A program made the translations under genes and the position numbers. Shown in pieces: positions 8,413 through 16,666 of a stretch of 64,000 nucleotides of DNA. Each line of letters opens with the position of its first letter. Within the stretch, counting starts at the first letter, position 1. The notes below the pieces were generated by a model. That model was not told the DNA's origin and did not search any database. It saw only the letters and a list, made by a program, of their open reading frames with translations. The stretch is from Arenicellaceae bacterium (GTDB taxonomy: Bacteria; Pseudomonadota; Gammaproteobacteria; Arenicellales; Arenicellaceae): the NCBI GenBank assembly GCA_029246505.1, contig JAQWNC010000002.1, positions 106,223 to 170,222 on the forward strand. The letters run 5' to 3'.

Positions 8413-9936
8413 CTAAATTTTCTTGCTTGGTCGAAACTCCTCGTCGAGCGCTGCTCTAATTCGTGTAACTGCAGCCGAATCTGGCGCATCTGTATAACGA
8501 CTCACTAGCAATGCGACAGGTACATTTACGACTAAGCCCCAAAATGAAGGATCGTAGCGAACTCCTGCCGGCAGAAAGTCACGGCCATAAAATCGCACTG
8601 TAAACGAAGCAATCAAACCCGCCATAATACCGCAGGTAATACCAGCTTTAGTGAACCAGACGCGTTTCATGGGCACCGTGACCGCCAGCACCGCGGGCAA
8701 CAACTGTACAATCATTGAAGCCGTTATGCCGATCATCATTGTAACCAGACCCCAGTCCTTATCGGCTGCCAGTACAGTAATGACAACAAGGAAAAAAACA
8801 ATCAGACGACCTACTTTGATGTAATGACTGTCAGGTGAGCCTTTCTTAATAAACTTGGAGTACACGTCCTTGGTTAACATTGCTGAATTGGCATTAGTAT
8901 CTGCATCAAGTGATGACATACCTGCGGCAAGGCCACCAGCCACTAATACCCCGGCAAACCAAGCCGGCGCATGTTCGGCAAGCAAGGTTGGGAACGATGC
9001 ATCAGAGTTGACGATATCTGGGTAATAAGCGAAAGCTGTAAAGCCGATAACCATCGCAGGCAAAAACAAAACCATCAGATAGAAACCAACCGTTAATCCG
9101 ATTTTCTGTACTGTCTTCACGTCTCGTGCCGAATAATAGAACATGAAACTGCGCGGTAAAATCGCCCAATAGAACGCTATACCAAACACAGGCCAGGTAA
9201 GCCACCACTGCTGTGTCGCCAAGCCTTTACGCCCAGGTAAGGTCAGCATCGACGGATCAATCTCCTTAACTTTGTTAAATAATGCCAACAGGTCGCCATC
9301 TATCAGAGTCAGGCACCAGTACCCAGCCGCCCAAATGGCAATAAACATCCAGATCGCCTGTGCAACAGTCGTCCAGGTAACACCACGAATGCCGCTGGTA
9401 GTGACGTATATAAACACTAAAAACCCCATTATCAGAGTCGCTGCAAATTTCGTAATATGGTTCTCCGTTCCTGCCGACAATAATATTGCAGGCCCAGTAA
9501 TGTTGGCTGTCATTAACGGAATGCAGCACGATAGGATGTAGAGGGCAATAAATGCTCTAAATTTCCCATCGCCAAAGTAATCCGTGAGCATGTCTGCTGG
9601 CGTGATGTAGTTAAATTTACGACCTAAACAGGTGATTCTGGAGCCGACATAGTAAATCATCACCAGAGGGGTAAAAACGGTCCAAAGTATATTGGCCGCA
9701 AAGGCGACACCATGCGAGTGGTAGAAACCCATCGACCCTGGTATTGCAAAAGCTGTGTGAAAGCCACCAGCCATACCAAGATAGAGAACAAGGAAACCAA
9801 AGCCGGGGCCAACTTTAAAATAGTCGTCCATTCGATCGTTGGATGCCTTGGTCCACTTCCCGGTACCGATCCAAAGAATAAATACGGCATAAACCGCTAC
9901 GATAATAATTGTGTACTGCCAAGATTCTAAATTCAT
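8413..9936 (-). CDS. Sodium:solute symporter (SSS family)
   Basis: Polytopic inner-membrane protein of 507 residues with about 13 hydrophobic segments. The conserved N-terminal part (WQYTIIIVAVYAVFILWIG) and the central ATLIMGFLVFIYVTTSGIRG followed by TTVAQ are typical of the PanF/PutP-like SSS family, which imports organic acids or other solutes with sodium. Its ATG overlaps the stop of the small membrane protein upstream by 4 bases. It lies 268 bases upstream of the FAD subunit gene on the same strand, so I infer that it imports the substrate of the adjacent Mo hydroxylase. The substrate cannot be read from the sequence. Confidence 0.88.
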   Translation of the reverse strand: MNLESWQYTIIIVAVYAVFILWIGTGKWTKASNDRMDDYFKVGPGFGFLVLYLGMAGGFHTAFAIPGSMGFYHSHGVAFAANILWTVFTPLVMIYYVGSRITCLGRKFNYITPADMLTDYFGDGKFRAFIALYILSCCIPLMTANITGPAILLSAGTENHITKFAATLIMGFLVFIYVTTSGIRGVTWTTVAQAIWMFIAIWAAGYWCLTLIDGDLLALFNKVKEIDPSMLTLPGRKGLATQQWWLTWPVFGIAFYWAILPRSFMFYYSARDVKTVQKIGLTVGFYLMVLFLPAMVIGFTAFAYYPDIVNSDASFPTLLAEHAPAWFAGVLVAGGLAAGMSSLDADTNANSAMLTKDVYSKFIKKGSPDSHYIKVGRLIVFFLVVITVLAADKDWGLVTMMIGITASMIVQLLPAVLAVTVPMKRVWFTKAGITCGIMAGLIASFTVRFYGRDFLPAGVRYDPSFWGLVVNVPVALLVSRYTDAPDSAAVTRIRAALDEEFRPSKKI

Positions 9937-10181
9937 TCTCCTTTCGCCTCCGCGTCGTCTTTAGCAATTTTAGTGCCTAATATCCAGCAGCCAATCAGCC
10001 AAACAAAACCCCAACCACTACACCAAACAAAAACCAATGGCATACCAAACACTGGAATGGGCTCATTCACCCACCATGTGCCTATGTAAACCATCAAAAA
10101 ACAAATAATAAACCAGGCCATATAGAGCTTTTCCCAAAGCGTTCTTGGCGTAAGATGACTTGTGTACTCAGGTTCTGTCAT
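9933..10181 (-). CDS. Small two-helix membrane protein, SSS symporter partner
   Basis: An 82-residue protein with two hydrophobic segments (about 20-37 and 45-70) around the motif PIPVFGMPLVFVWCSGWGF. Small proteins of the DUF3311/DUF997 kind with a PVFGMPL-like turn are commonly encoded just upstream of SSS symporters. The ATGA overlap with the symporter start implies translational coupling and probably a fixed stoichiometry. It is the first gene of the operon. A function beyond symporter assembly or activity cannot be inferred. Confidence 0.7.
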   Translation of the reverse strand: MTEPEYTSHLTPRTLWEKLYMAWFIICFLMVYIGTWWVNEPIPVFGMPLVFVWCSGWGFVWLIGCWILGTKIAKDDAEAKGE

Positions 10182-10730
10182 ATAACTCTCCCCTTGGCCG
10201 TATCGGCATTTTAGTTACTTGTTATTTAATCTACAGTAGTTGGTAAAGAAGTGAAGAAACTGATTTTAACTAAATAGCTCTCAATATTTCGGCAACTATC
10301 AATTTCTCCATTTAGCCCAGTATGCACCATCAAATATATTAAACGGAGTAGTCCGCAATGCACTCTTCCCTGATGGGCTTGCGCATTATCTTCGTAATTC
10401 GTGGATTCGTCCAGATCAATTTTCATTCAATTTAATAGAAAAGAATCAAACAATATATTTCCTGGCTTCACCCTTCTGATCGAGTATTGGCAGACCGCTA
10501 TAGGGACATATCCTTAGCAAGACCAGTAATCTATACTTTATTATCAAAGCCTACACAGTGAGGCAAAATATCACAGATCCAGCACCCTAAAGATTACCCT
10601 TAAAAGAATTTCCAAAACGGTGTAACATGTTTTTTAAGGTGGTCTTGGGCCTATAAATTCCCGACCAAACTGATTATCAGTAATTCGTTTAATTAATAGA
10701 CCACACTCGAATTTAGCAGGAGACCATAAT
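10182..10730. other. Intergenic region between divergent genes
   Basis: 549 bases without a convincing gene. The region is AT-rich and short frames in it have no family resemblance. It must contain the promoters of the minus-strand transporter operon and of the plus-strand two-module gene. An AGGAG ribosome site lies at about 10718-10722. No clear operator or RNA was recognised. Confidence 0.5.
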
Positions 10731-11792
10731 GTGAATCACGGCACACTCTTACCTGTAGCGCTCGTATCTATAAATATTTTAGCATCTGTAACCGTTCAGG
10801 CACATCACTCGCCGAACCTGCACTTTGATCGTAGTAATATTATAGAAATTACCGGTCGGCTGACCGATATTGACTGGCAAAACCCTCATACGCAATTTAC
10901 TGTTACAACTTCTGCTGAGGACGGAAGCATAGCTATTTGGCTTATTGAAGGTAGAGGCGCAAGCCAATTCACACGCGCTAGAGTTACTGCTGACTTCTTC
11001 GAAACCGGCAGTAATATCAGCTTCGCGGGATTTAGAGGCCGACGTAATAGAACGGCAATGTTCGCGACCAATATTCTGCTGGCCAACGGCCAGGAACTCG
11101 TAGTTGATAGCTTCACCACTCCCCGCTGGTCGGCAGACACAGCACTGTTACTGAGCGCGAGTAGTCAAAAAGGTACCGCAAAGAACGCACCCCTTAATCC
11201 CAAAGATATCTTTCGAGTCTGGAGCCCGGATCGCTCTGATCACGGCATCGATGGCACAGGTAGAACCTTATGGTTAGACAACTACCCATTGACTGAGTTT
11301 GCTCAAACCACACAATCCAACTGGGACCCTGTTAACGATAACCCCTATATCAACTGTCAAAATGGCATGCCGGCAATGATGGACTTGGCAACGCCCATAG
11401 AATTTGTGCAAGACGGCGATAACATTGTTTTATACCTTGAGGAACAGGATGCAGTACGTCATATTCGTATGACTCCCCAATCCAGTAACGAGGACGAAGC
11501 AGCAAGCCCTTATGGACAATCGGTCGGCCGTTGGGATAGCTCCACCCTTGAAGTAACAACAACAAAAATCGACTGGCCTTGGTTTGATCAAGCGGGAATT
11601 CCGCAGACAGCGCAACTCCAGCTGGTAGAGAGATTTACTCCGTCTGCCGACGGACTCGTTCTGCGTTATCAACTTACCGCAACAGACCTAGCAGTCTTTA
11701 CAGAAATAGTTCTGCTTAATCGAGCTTGGGTTTGGGACCCAACCGAAAAACTTAGACCTTACAACTGTGTATGGGATCGTAGCGACCTATGA
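10731..11792 (+). CDS. Secreted two-module protein (DUF6152-like N-module + C-module)
   Basis: 353 residues, with a GTG start after an AGGAG site; the overlapping ATG is followed at once by TGA. The signal peptide ends VTVQA and the mature protein should begin HHSPNLHFD. The N-module (to about 125) has the WQNPH motif and ends TNILLANGQE. The C-module (about 160-353) has a Cys in YINCQNGMPA, the VRHIRMTP segment, GQSVGRWDSSTLEVTTTKI, a VERFTPSADG segment and a final Cys (YNCVWD). No function has been established for this family. It is the only plus-strand member in this part of the window and converges on the short members at 11875-12905. Confidence 0.8.
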   Translation: MNHGTLLPVALVSINILASVTVQAHHSPNLHFDRSNIIEITGRLTDIDWQNPHTQFTVTTSAEDGSIAIWLIEGRGASQFTRARVTADFFETGSNISFAGFRGRRNRTAMFATNILLANGQELVVDSFTTPRWSADTALLLSASSQKGTAKNAPLNPKDIFRVWSPDRSDHGIDGTGRTLWLDNYPLTEFAQTTQSNWDPVNDNPYINCQNGMPAMMDLATPIEFVQDGDNIVLYLEEQDAVRHIRMTPQSSNEDEAASPYGQSVGRWDSSTLEVTTTKIDWPWFDQAGIPQTAQLQLVERFTPSADGLVLRYQLTATDLAVFTEIVLLNRAWVWDPTEKLRPYNCVWDRSDL

Positions 11793-11874
11793 AAAAATAC
11801 TGTAAGTAAAACGGCCAAACGCACTCTAAAACTCAAGTAAAGGCACATTATTTCTGTAACGGAAAAACCAGAGC

Positions 11875-12315
11875 TTAATTATTGCTTACTTCACTGGCAG
11901 GTGTAATCATACCTTCGCCGGCGATGATCGCTGCAAACGAGAAGTCAGCAAAATCACCATTGGCTAAAACGATATTATAAAGCCACAATACTTTTCTATC
12001 ACTACGGCTGGGTGAACCGTTAATAGTAAGTTTATCCCCTGGACTTATAAGGCTTTCTCTAATCCCTGCACGCCTTAGATTGCTTGCGCCATGTATAGCA
12101 GCTGTCCATTCCACCTCATTTCCTTGTTCATCAATAGCCATAAACACCAATTGGGAATGTGGATTGACTAGCTTGAACGATACGGCGGTTACGTCAATAA
12201 AATCTAGCGTTGTTTCCATATCAAAGTATGCATCCCTGCTGTGATGAGATGCTGCTGGGTGTACGCCAAGCAAACTAACAATCACAACGAGCAATGTGGT
12301 GGCTATATGTTTCAT
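11875..12315 (-). CDS. Secreted N-module (DUF6152-like) protein, duplicate copy 1
   Basis: 146 residues: signal peptide MKHIATTLLVVIVSLLGVHP and so on, ending PAAS, then a mature N-terminus HHSRDAYFDMETTL. The module includes VNPHSQLVFMAIDEQGNEVE, the SNLRRAGIRESLISPGDKLT segment, SPSRSDRK and the terminal IVLANGDFADFS. It has no C-module. It is nearly identical to the gene at 12465, from which it differs by scattered substitutions. Its C-only partner has been reduced to a scar just upstream, so this copy either works with the C-only protein at 12943 or is on the way to loss. Confidence 0.82.
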   Translation of the reverse strand: MKHIATTLLVVIVSLLGVHPAASHHSRDAYFDMETTLDFIDVTAVSFKLVNPHSQLVFMAIDEQGNEVEWTAAIHGASNLRRAGIRESLISPGDKLTINGSPSRSDRKVLWLYNIVLANGDFADFSFAAIIAGEGMITPASEVSNN

Positions 12316-12355
12316 TATTTAATTCCTTAATCTACATACGGTAATTTACGCCGGT

Positions 12356-12448
12356 TCACAAAGCAACTGTATTCGGGGCAGCACTGATACTCCAACATCA
12401 TTCCGGGGCTAACTCCCGGCCCGCACTGATATACTACCTACGCTTCCA
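12356..12448 (-). pseudogene. Scar of a deleted C-only gene
   Basis: The minus strand can be read as GRELAPGMMLEYQCCPEYSC with one frame adjustment, matching the last residues of the intact C-only protein at 12943 (GRKLAQDGMILEYECYPEYS). Immediately upstream the DNA jumps to sequence matching the 5' flank of that gene, so about 680 bases have been lost. The terminal frame is also disturbed. It records a deletion inside the first unit of the tandem duplication. Confidence 0.75.
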
Positions 12449-12464
12449 AGGTAAAAGCTGGAGC

Positions 12465-12905
12465 TCAATTATTAATTATTTCACTGGCAGGTGTAATGAT
12501 TCCTACGCCAGTTCTGATCGCTCCAAACAGGTCTGCGACATCGCCGTTGGCTAACACTACCGTATACAGCCACATTGCTTTTTTGTCGCCACGGCTAGGT
12601 GAACCCCTAACGGTAAGTTTATCTCCCGGGCTTATAAGACTTTCTCTAATTCCGGCACGTCTTAGATGGCTTGCGCCCAGTATACCCGCAGTCCATTCCA
12701 CCTCATTGCCCTGTTCGTCTTTGGCCATAAATACCAGCTGGGAATGTGGATTCACTACCCTGAAGGATACGGCGGTTACGTCAATGAACTCAACCCTTGC
12801 TTCCATATCAAAGTAGGCATCCCTGCTGTGATGAGATAATACTGGGTGCACGCCAAGCAAACTGACAATCACAACAAGCAATGTGGTGGCTATATGTTTC
12901 ATCAT
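12465..12905 (-). CDS. Secreted N-module (DUF6152-like) protein, duplicate copy 2
   Basis: 146 residues with a signal peptide ending HPVLS and the mature start HHSRDAYFDMEARV. It shares with copy 1 the stretches VNPHSQLVFMA, DEQGNEVEWTA, LRRAGIRESLISPGDKLTV and VVLANGD. It lies 37 bases after the C-only gene at 12943 on the same strand, so the two are probably co-transcribed and together supply the two modules that are fused in other family members. It is the tandem paralogue of the gene at 11875. Confidence 0.82.
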   Translation of the reverse strand: MMKHIATTLLVVIVSLLGVHPVLSHHSRDAYFDMEARVEFIDVTAVSFRVVNPHSQLVFMAKDEQGNEVEWTAGILGASHLRRAGIRESLISPGDKLTVRGSPSRGDKKAMWLYTVVLANGDVADLFGAIRTGVGIITPASEIINN

Positions 12906-12942
12906 TTAATTCCTCAATCTATACACGCTAATTTACGTCGGA

Positions 12943-13605
12943 TCAAAAGCCACTGTATTCGGGGTAGCACTCATACTCCAATATCATCCCATCCTGCGCT
13001 AACTTCCGGCCCCCACTGAAAACATATGGCTCCTCGTAATATGTCGGATCAAATATTTCGGCCGTGTACATTAACGTATCGTCGGTAAAAGTATATCGTT
13101 CAACAGTGTAAGTATCCGGCGCACCCGAGAAAGGCATTCCCGTATGCCACACCATATTTTCTGGCGAAAGGTACGTCGTTTTCACAACAAGGGTGTCCTC
13201 TTCCCATTGACCCACTGAGAAACCACCTAATGTTGGCCACCAGTTATCAGGGGCTTGTCTTCCGTCCGTGAATATTCTCCGAACCATGTGAAAGTGCTCG
13301 TGCAAAAACACAACCTGATGATCTTGCTGGATTATCTCTAACGGGTAAGGATCGTAAATACCAAGCGGTACACCTGGCATAATGCATTTTAAAGTTGGGT
13401 CATTCTCTTCCGAGAAATTCTCGAATGCGGCCTGCCCTGCTGGTGTCAGTCTGATATCTTCCGATGGCGGATGCCCCGTACCTGCACCTCTGAGAGGCTC
13501 CCAAATTCCGTCGATACTCGGTGCCGCGGCCGCCAGCTCCGTTACGGCTAAACCAATAACGGTTATTGCCACTGAGAAAGTTGAAAGTCGAATTTTAATC
13601 ATCAC
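12943..13605 (-). CDS. Secreted C-module-only protein
   Basis: 220 residues with a signal peptide (to about 27, ending ELAAA). The product starts IDGIWEPLRG, then has LTPAGQAAFENFSEENDP, a Cys in LKCIMPGVPLGIYDPYPLEI, FHMVRRIFTDGR, FSVGQWEEDTLVVKTTYLSP, a VERYTF segment, DPTYYEEPY and a final Cys pair region (YECYPEYSGF). This is the C-module found fused to the DUF6152-like module elsewhere. It is followed by the N-only gene at 12465. Function is unknown; the two spaced cysteines suggest a periplasmic disulfide. Confidence 0.8.
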   Translation of the reverse strand: MMIKIRLSTFSVAITVIGLAVTELAAAAPSIDGIWEPLRGAGTGHPPSEDIRLTPAGQAAFENFSEENDPTLKCIMPGVPLGIYDPYPLEIIQQDHQVVFLHEHFHMVRRIFTDGRQAPDNWWPTLGGFSVGQWEEDTLVVKTTYLSPENMVWHTGMPFSGAPDTYTVERYTFTDDTLMYTAEIFDPTYYEEPYVFSGGRKLAQDGMILEYECYPEYSGF

Positions 13606-13745
13606 GCCCTCTTGTTCCTGATTTCGAATCTAAACCGATAGTACTTGGGGTCTTCGTCCCACTCAAGCTATATGATATTGCATTTTAACCAAGTGAAAAC
13701 TTCCTCTATACTGCCTACGCTTCCAGCATACTTGGAGTATAACTA

Positions 13746-14246
13746 ATGACTATTGTTACCCTACGCGTCAATGGCGCGTCCCACGAAGTTGATATCGACC
13801 CGGCCACACCTCTTCTATATGTGTTACGTAACGACCTTGAGCTGCGTGGCCCACGTTTTGGCTGCGGACTCGGCCAGTGCGGGGTATGTACTATAATCGT
13901 TGATGGGGCTGCAGTGCGTTCTTGCACCATACCGGCTTCACAGGTTAGTGGCGAAATAACTACACTCGAAGGTCTCTCCACAAACGGCATGCTGGATCCG
14001 CTACAGCAGGCCTGGATCGACGAGCAGGTTCCACAATGTGGTTATTGCCAGAACGGTCAGATTATGACAGCCAAAGCGCTACTTAACCAAAACCCGAACC
14101 CGACCGACATTGAAATCCGTACAGGAATGGAAGGCGCATTGTGTCGATGTATGACTTACTATCGTATTCAGGCGGCGATAAAACGTGTAGTCCAAGGTGC
14201 AGTGGTATCTGCCACGCCTGAGACTGATCAAGGAGCAGACGTATGA
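13746..14246 (+). CDS. 2Fe-2S subunit of a two-component Mo hydroxylase (IorA-like)
   Basis: 166 residues with an N-terminal cluster CGLGQCGVCTIIVDG and later RSC, and a C-terminal cluster CGYCQNGQIMTAKALL and CRCMTYYRI. The CGYCQ(N/S)GQIM signature is typical of isoquinoline 1-oxidoreductase alpha-type subunits, which work without a FAD subunit. The usual CRCGTY is CRCMTY here. The TGA overlaps the next ATG as ATGA, so it is translationally coupled to the Mo subunit. It is divergent from the C-only gene at 12943-13605. Confidence 0.92.
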   Translation: MTIVTLRVNGASHEVDIDPATPLLYVLRNDLELRGPRFGCGLGQCGVCTIIVDGAAVRSCTIPASQVSGEITTLEGLSTNGMLDPLQQAWIDEQVPQCGYCQNGQIMTAKALLNQNPNPTDIEIRTGMEGALCRCMTYYRIQAAIKRVVQGAVVSATPETDQGADV

Positions 14247-16618
14247 GTAAAACACTGCAGCTTCCAAAAATAATCGAAGATGCACTCCTTCAAGCTAATC
14301 CATCCACTTCCCGTCGCAATTTTCTAAAGTCCTCAGGAGCCCTGATACTAAGCGTCGGCGTAAACTCTATCCCGGGCGGCAAAGTTCTCGCGCAAACCAC
14401 AGACAGCGGTCCCTACACAGATCCTGACTTTCTACAGCTGGATACCTGGATCGTAATCCATCCGGACAATACTGCGAGCTTCTTCGTGGGCAAAACCGAT
14501 GGTGGTCAGGGGACTGGCACTGCATTTCGACAAATGATGTGCGACGAGCTCGATATTGCTTACGATAAGACCAATCTCGTCATGGGCAGCACTGATACAA
14601 CGCCTGACCAGGGTGGTTCAGGCGGTTCCGACGGTGTTGAGCGGGATGGCTGGCCGATGCGGCGAGTTGCTGCTGAAGCTAGACGAGTCCTACTAGGGTT
14701 AGCATCCGATTATTTAGAAATACCAATCACCGAGCTTGTGGTGAGCAACGCAATAATCACAAGCAACAACGACCCATCTAAGATAGTTACCTACGCTGAA
14801 CTGATCGGCGGAAGAACATTCAACGTTTCACTTACAGGAGAAAACGTCAATGCCACCAGTGGCGTAGCAAACGTCAAACCGGTTAGCGACCTCAACGTTA
14901 TAGGTCAGTCCATTCAACGTTACGACATCCCTGCAAAGGTCGACGGGTCGCTGATATGGGCTGTCGATGTGAAACTGCCCGGCATGGTCCATGCGCGAAA
15001 CGTCCGGCCACCACTCGTCGGTGCCACTCTACGCAGCATCGATGAGTCATCAGTCGCCGACACCCCAGGTTTGATCCGCGTGGTAAGCCGCGGTAACTAC
15101 GTGGCCGTAGTCTGCGAGCGCGAAGAGCAAGCCATCAGTGCTGCCCGACAATTACAAGTTGATTGGGCAGCACCATCCGAAGCACCTTTTCCGGCATCGG
15201 ACGATCTATTTGACTATATGCGTAGCGCAACCATTGCAGCCAATAGCGCTTCAGATATAACGGGCGACCCCGATTCAGCACTGGAAGCCGCAGAACATCT
15301 CATTGAAGCCGAGTACGAAGTACCCTATCAGGGACATACAGCGATTGGTCCTGCCCACGCTCTGGCCGACCCGTCCGATGGTCAAATGACGATTTACTCG
15401 AACGATATAAAATCTTATGGCTTGCGTAGAGGAGTTGCGAAGTTTTTAGGTATAGCAAAAGAACAAGTGCGGGTGATTTACATGGATGGACCTCAAGTTT
15501 ATGGCCGTACCGCAGCCGACGACGCTGGCTTTGAGGCTGCGTTTCTTGCTCATGAGCTCGGGCGACCAGTCCGCGTACAATGGATGCGAGATGAGGAAAC
15601 CGCTTGGGACACGAAGGGTCCTGCATACACTTTCAAGCTACGAGGGGGGCTCGATCGCCAAGGTAAACTCGTAGCACTCGAATACGCTGCACGTGCTGCC
15701 GACTACAATCACCTTGGATACAACCAGGCAGACACAGTCTTGATTGCTCAGCTAATGGGCATACGCCCCTCTGAACCAGCTAAGGGTCGTTCTGTAACGC
15801 CGTCTATTAAATACGCCATTGCGAATCAGCGTATGACCGCCGATATCGTTAGCCTCCCTTTGATCTGGGGGACGCCACTTCGTACCGGTAATCTTCGCGA
15901 CCCTAACGGGCCGCAGGTGACATTTGCATTCGAATCCTTCATCGATGAGCTAGCCGCTGTGGCAAGCGCCGACCCGGTTCAGTTCCGGCTCGATCTTTTA
16001 ACCAGCAGTGATGAGGACGACCTGCTCCGGCGGGCACGTTCTATCGCCACCCTCAATGCCGCGGCTGAAAGCTTCGGCTGGGAGACGCGACCGTCACCGA
16101 ATCCGCAGATATCAGAGCCTGGTAGTCCATTCGTCACTGGGCGCGGTCTCGGCTACACCTTCCGTAACGGCACGGTCGTAGCGTTAATAGCAGAGGTCGA
16201 AGTAAACCGCACCACTGGGCATATCTGGGTCAAGCGGCTGGTGTGCGGCCATGACTGTGGTCTCGTGATCAACCCAGCGGGACTCAGCCATACCGTCGAG
16301 TGCGGCATATTACATGGCCTAAGTAGAGCGCTATGGGAAGAAGTCCAGTTCGACACTAAAAAAATCAAGAGTGTCGATTGGGTGTCGCACCCAAGCCTCC
16401 GGCATTCCGACATACCGGAAACCATCGAAATCGTTCAGGTCAACGGCGACCCTAATCCAGACCGCCCTGATCTACCCCACTATGGTGCGGGTGAAGCAAG
16501 CCATAAACCGGTTATAGCAGCGGTTGCGAATGCTATTTATGATGCGACTGGCGTACGCCTGCGTCGACCACCTTTCCGTAAGGAACGAGTTTTAGCGGCA
16601 ATCCACGCACAAACTTGA
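14243..16618 (+). CDS. Mo-binding subunit of a two-component Mo hydroxylase (IorB-like), Tat signal
   Basis: 791 residues. A twin-arginine signal SRRNFLKSSGALILS lies near residue 23, so the enzyme should be folded in the cytoplasm with its cofactor and exported. The a/b-hammerhead region lies at about 215-310 (DIPAKVDGSLIWAVDVKLPG), followed by the Mo-binding domains and the active-site stretch PHYGAGEASHKPVIAAVANA with the catalytic Glu. Closest family: isoquinoline 1-oxidoreductase beta/aldehyde dehydrogenase type. No FAD subunit or cytochrome gene is beside it, so the electron acceptor is unknown. The substrate is not predictable. Confidence 0.9.
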   Translation: MSKTLQLPKIIEDALLQANPSTSRRNFLKSSGALILSVGVNSIPGGKVLAQTTDSGPYTDPDFLQLDTWIVIHPDNTASFFVGKTDGGQGTGTAFRQMMCDELDIAYDKTNLVMGSTDTTPDQGGSGGSDGVERDGWPMRRVAAEARRVLLGLASDYLEIPITELVVSNAIITSNNDPSKIVTYAELIGGRTFNVSLTGENVNATSGVANVKPVSDLNVIGQSIQRYDIPAKVDGSLIWAVDVKLPGMVHARNVRPPLVGATLRSIDESSVADTPGLIRVVSRGNYVAVVCEREEQAISAARQLQVDWAAPSEAPFPASDDLFDYMRSATIAANSASDITGDPDSALEAAEHLIEAEYEVPYQGHTAIGPAHALADPSDGQMTIYSNDIKSYGLRRGVAKFLGIAKEQVRVIYMDGPQVYGRTAADDAGFEAAFLAHELGRPVRVQWMRDEETAWDTKGPAYTFKLRGGLDRQGKLVALEYAARAADYNHLGYNQADTVLIAQLMGIRPSEPAKGRSVTPSIKYAIANQRMTADIVSLPLIWGTPLRTGNLRDPNGPQVTFAFESFIDELAAVASADPVQFRLDLLTSSDEDDLLRRARSIATLNAAAESFGWETRPSPNPQISEPGSPFVTGRGLGYTFRNGTVVALIAEVEVNRTTGHIWVKRLVCGHDCGLVINPAGLSHTVECGILHGLSRALWEEVQFDTKKIKSVDWVSHPSLRHSDIPETIEIVQVNGDPNPDRPDLPHYGAGEASHKPVIAAVANAIYDATGVRLRRPPFRKERVLAAIHAQT

Positions 16619-16641
16619 TAGGTTAAATAAGTCCCACTTGC

Positions 16642-16660
16642 TAGCCCACACAATGGGCTA
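16642..16660. terminator. Hairpin between convergent genes
   Basis: TAGCCCA and TGGGCTA form a perfect 7-base stem around a 5-base loop, between the stop of the Mo subunit gene (16618) and the end of the phosphoesterase gene (16667). There is no strong T-run, so a bidirectional terminator role is only likely from position. Confidence 0.45.
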
Positions 16661-16666
16661 CCATAG

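Larger units (their letters stand above)
11872..13725. repeat. Tandem duplication of an N-module/C-module gene pair
   Basis: Bases 11872-12448 (unit 1) and 12462-13725 (unit 2) are direct copies. Both contain a near-identical 146-codon N-only gene followed upstream by C-module DNA. In unit 1 almost all of the C-only gene has been deleted: only its 3' end (12356-12430) remains, joined to an 18-base piece (12431-12448) that matches 13708-13725 upstream of the intact C-only gene at 17 of 18 positions. Confidence 0.8.

Noticed and set aside
4327..9930. Many overlapping open frames of 60-107 codons on both strands across the dehydrogenase and symporter genes
   Set aside because: They are out-of-frame shadows of well-supported genes, with no signal, family motif or ribosome site of their own.
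10226..10426. A 66-codon minus-strand frame in the 10.2-10.7 kb gap
   Set aside because: No recognisable domain, no ribosome site, low-complexity composition unlike real neighbours.
11780..11874. Possible terminator between the convergent genes at 11792 and 11875
   Set aside because: No stable stem with a T-run was found.
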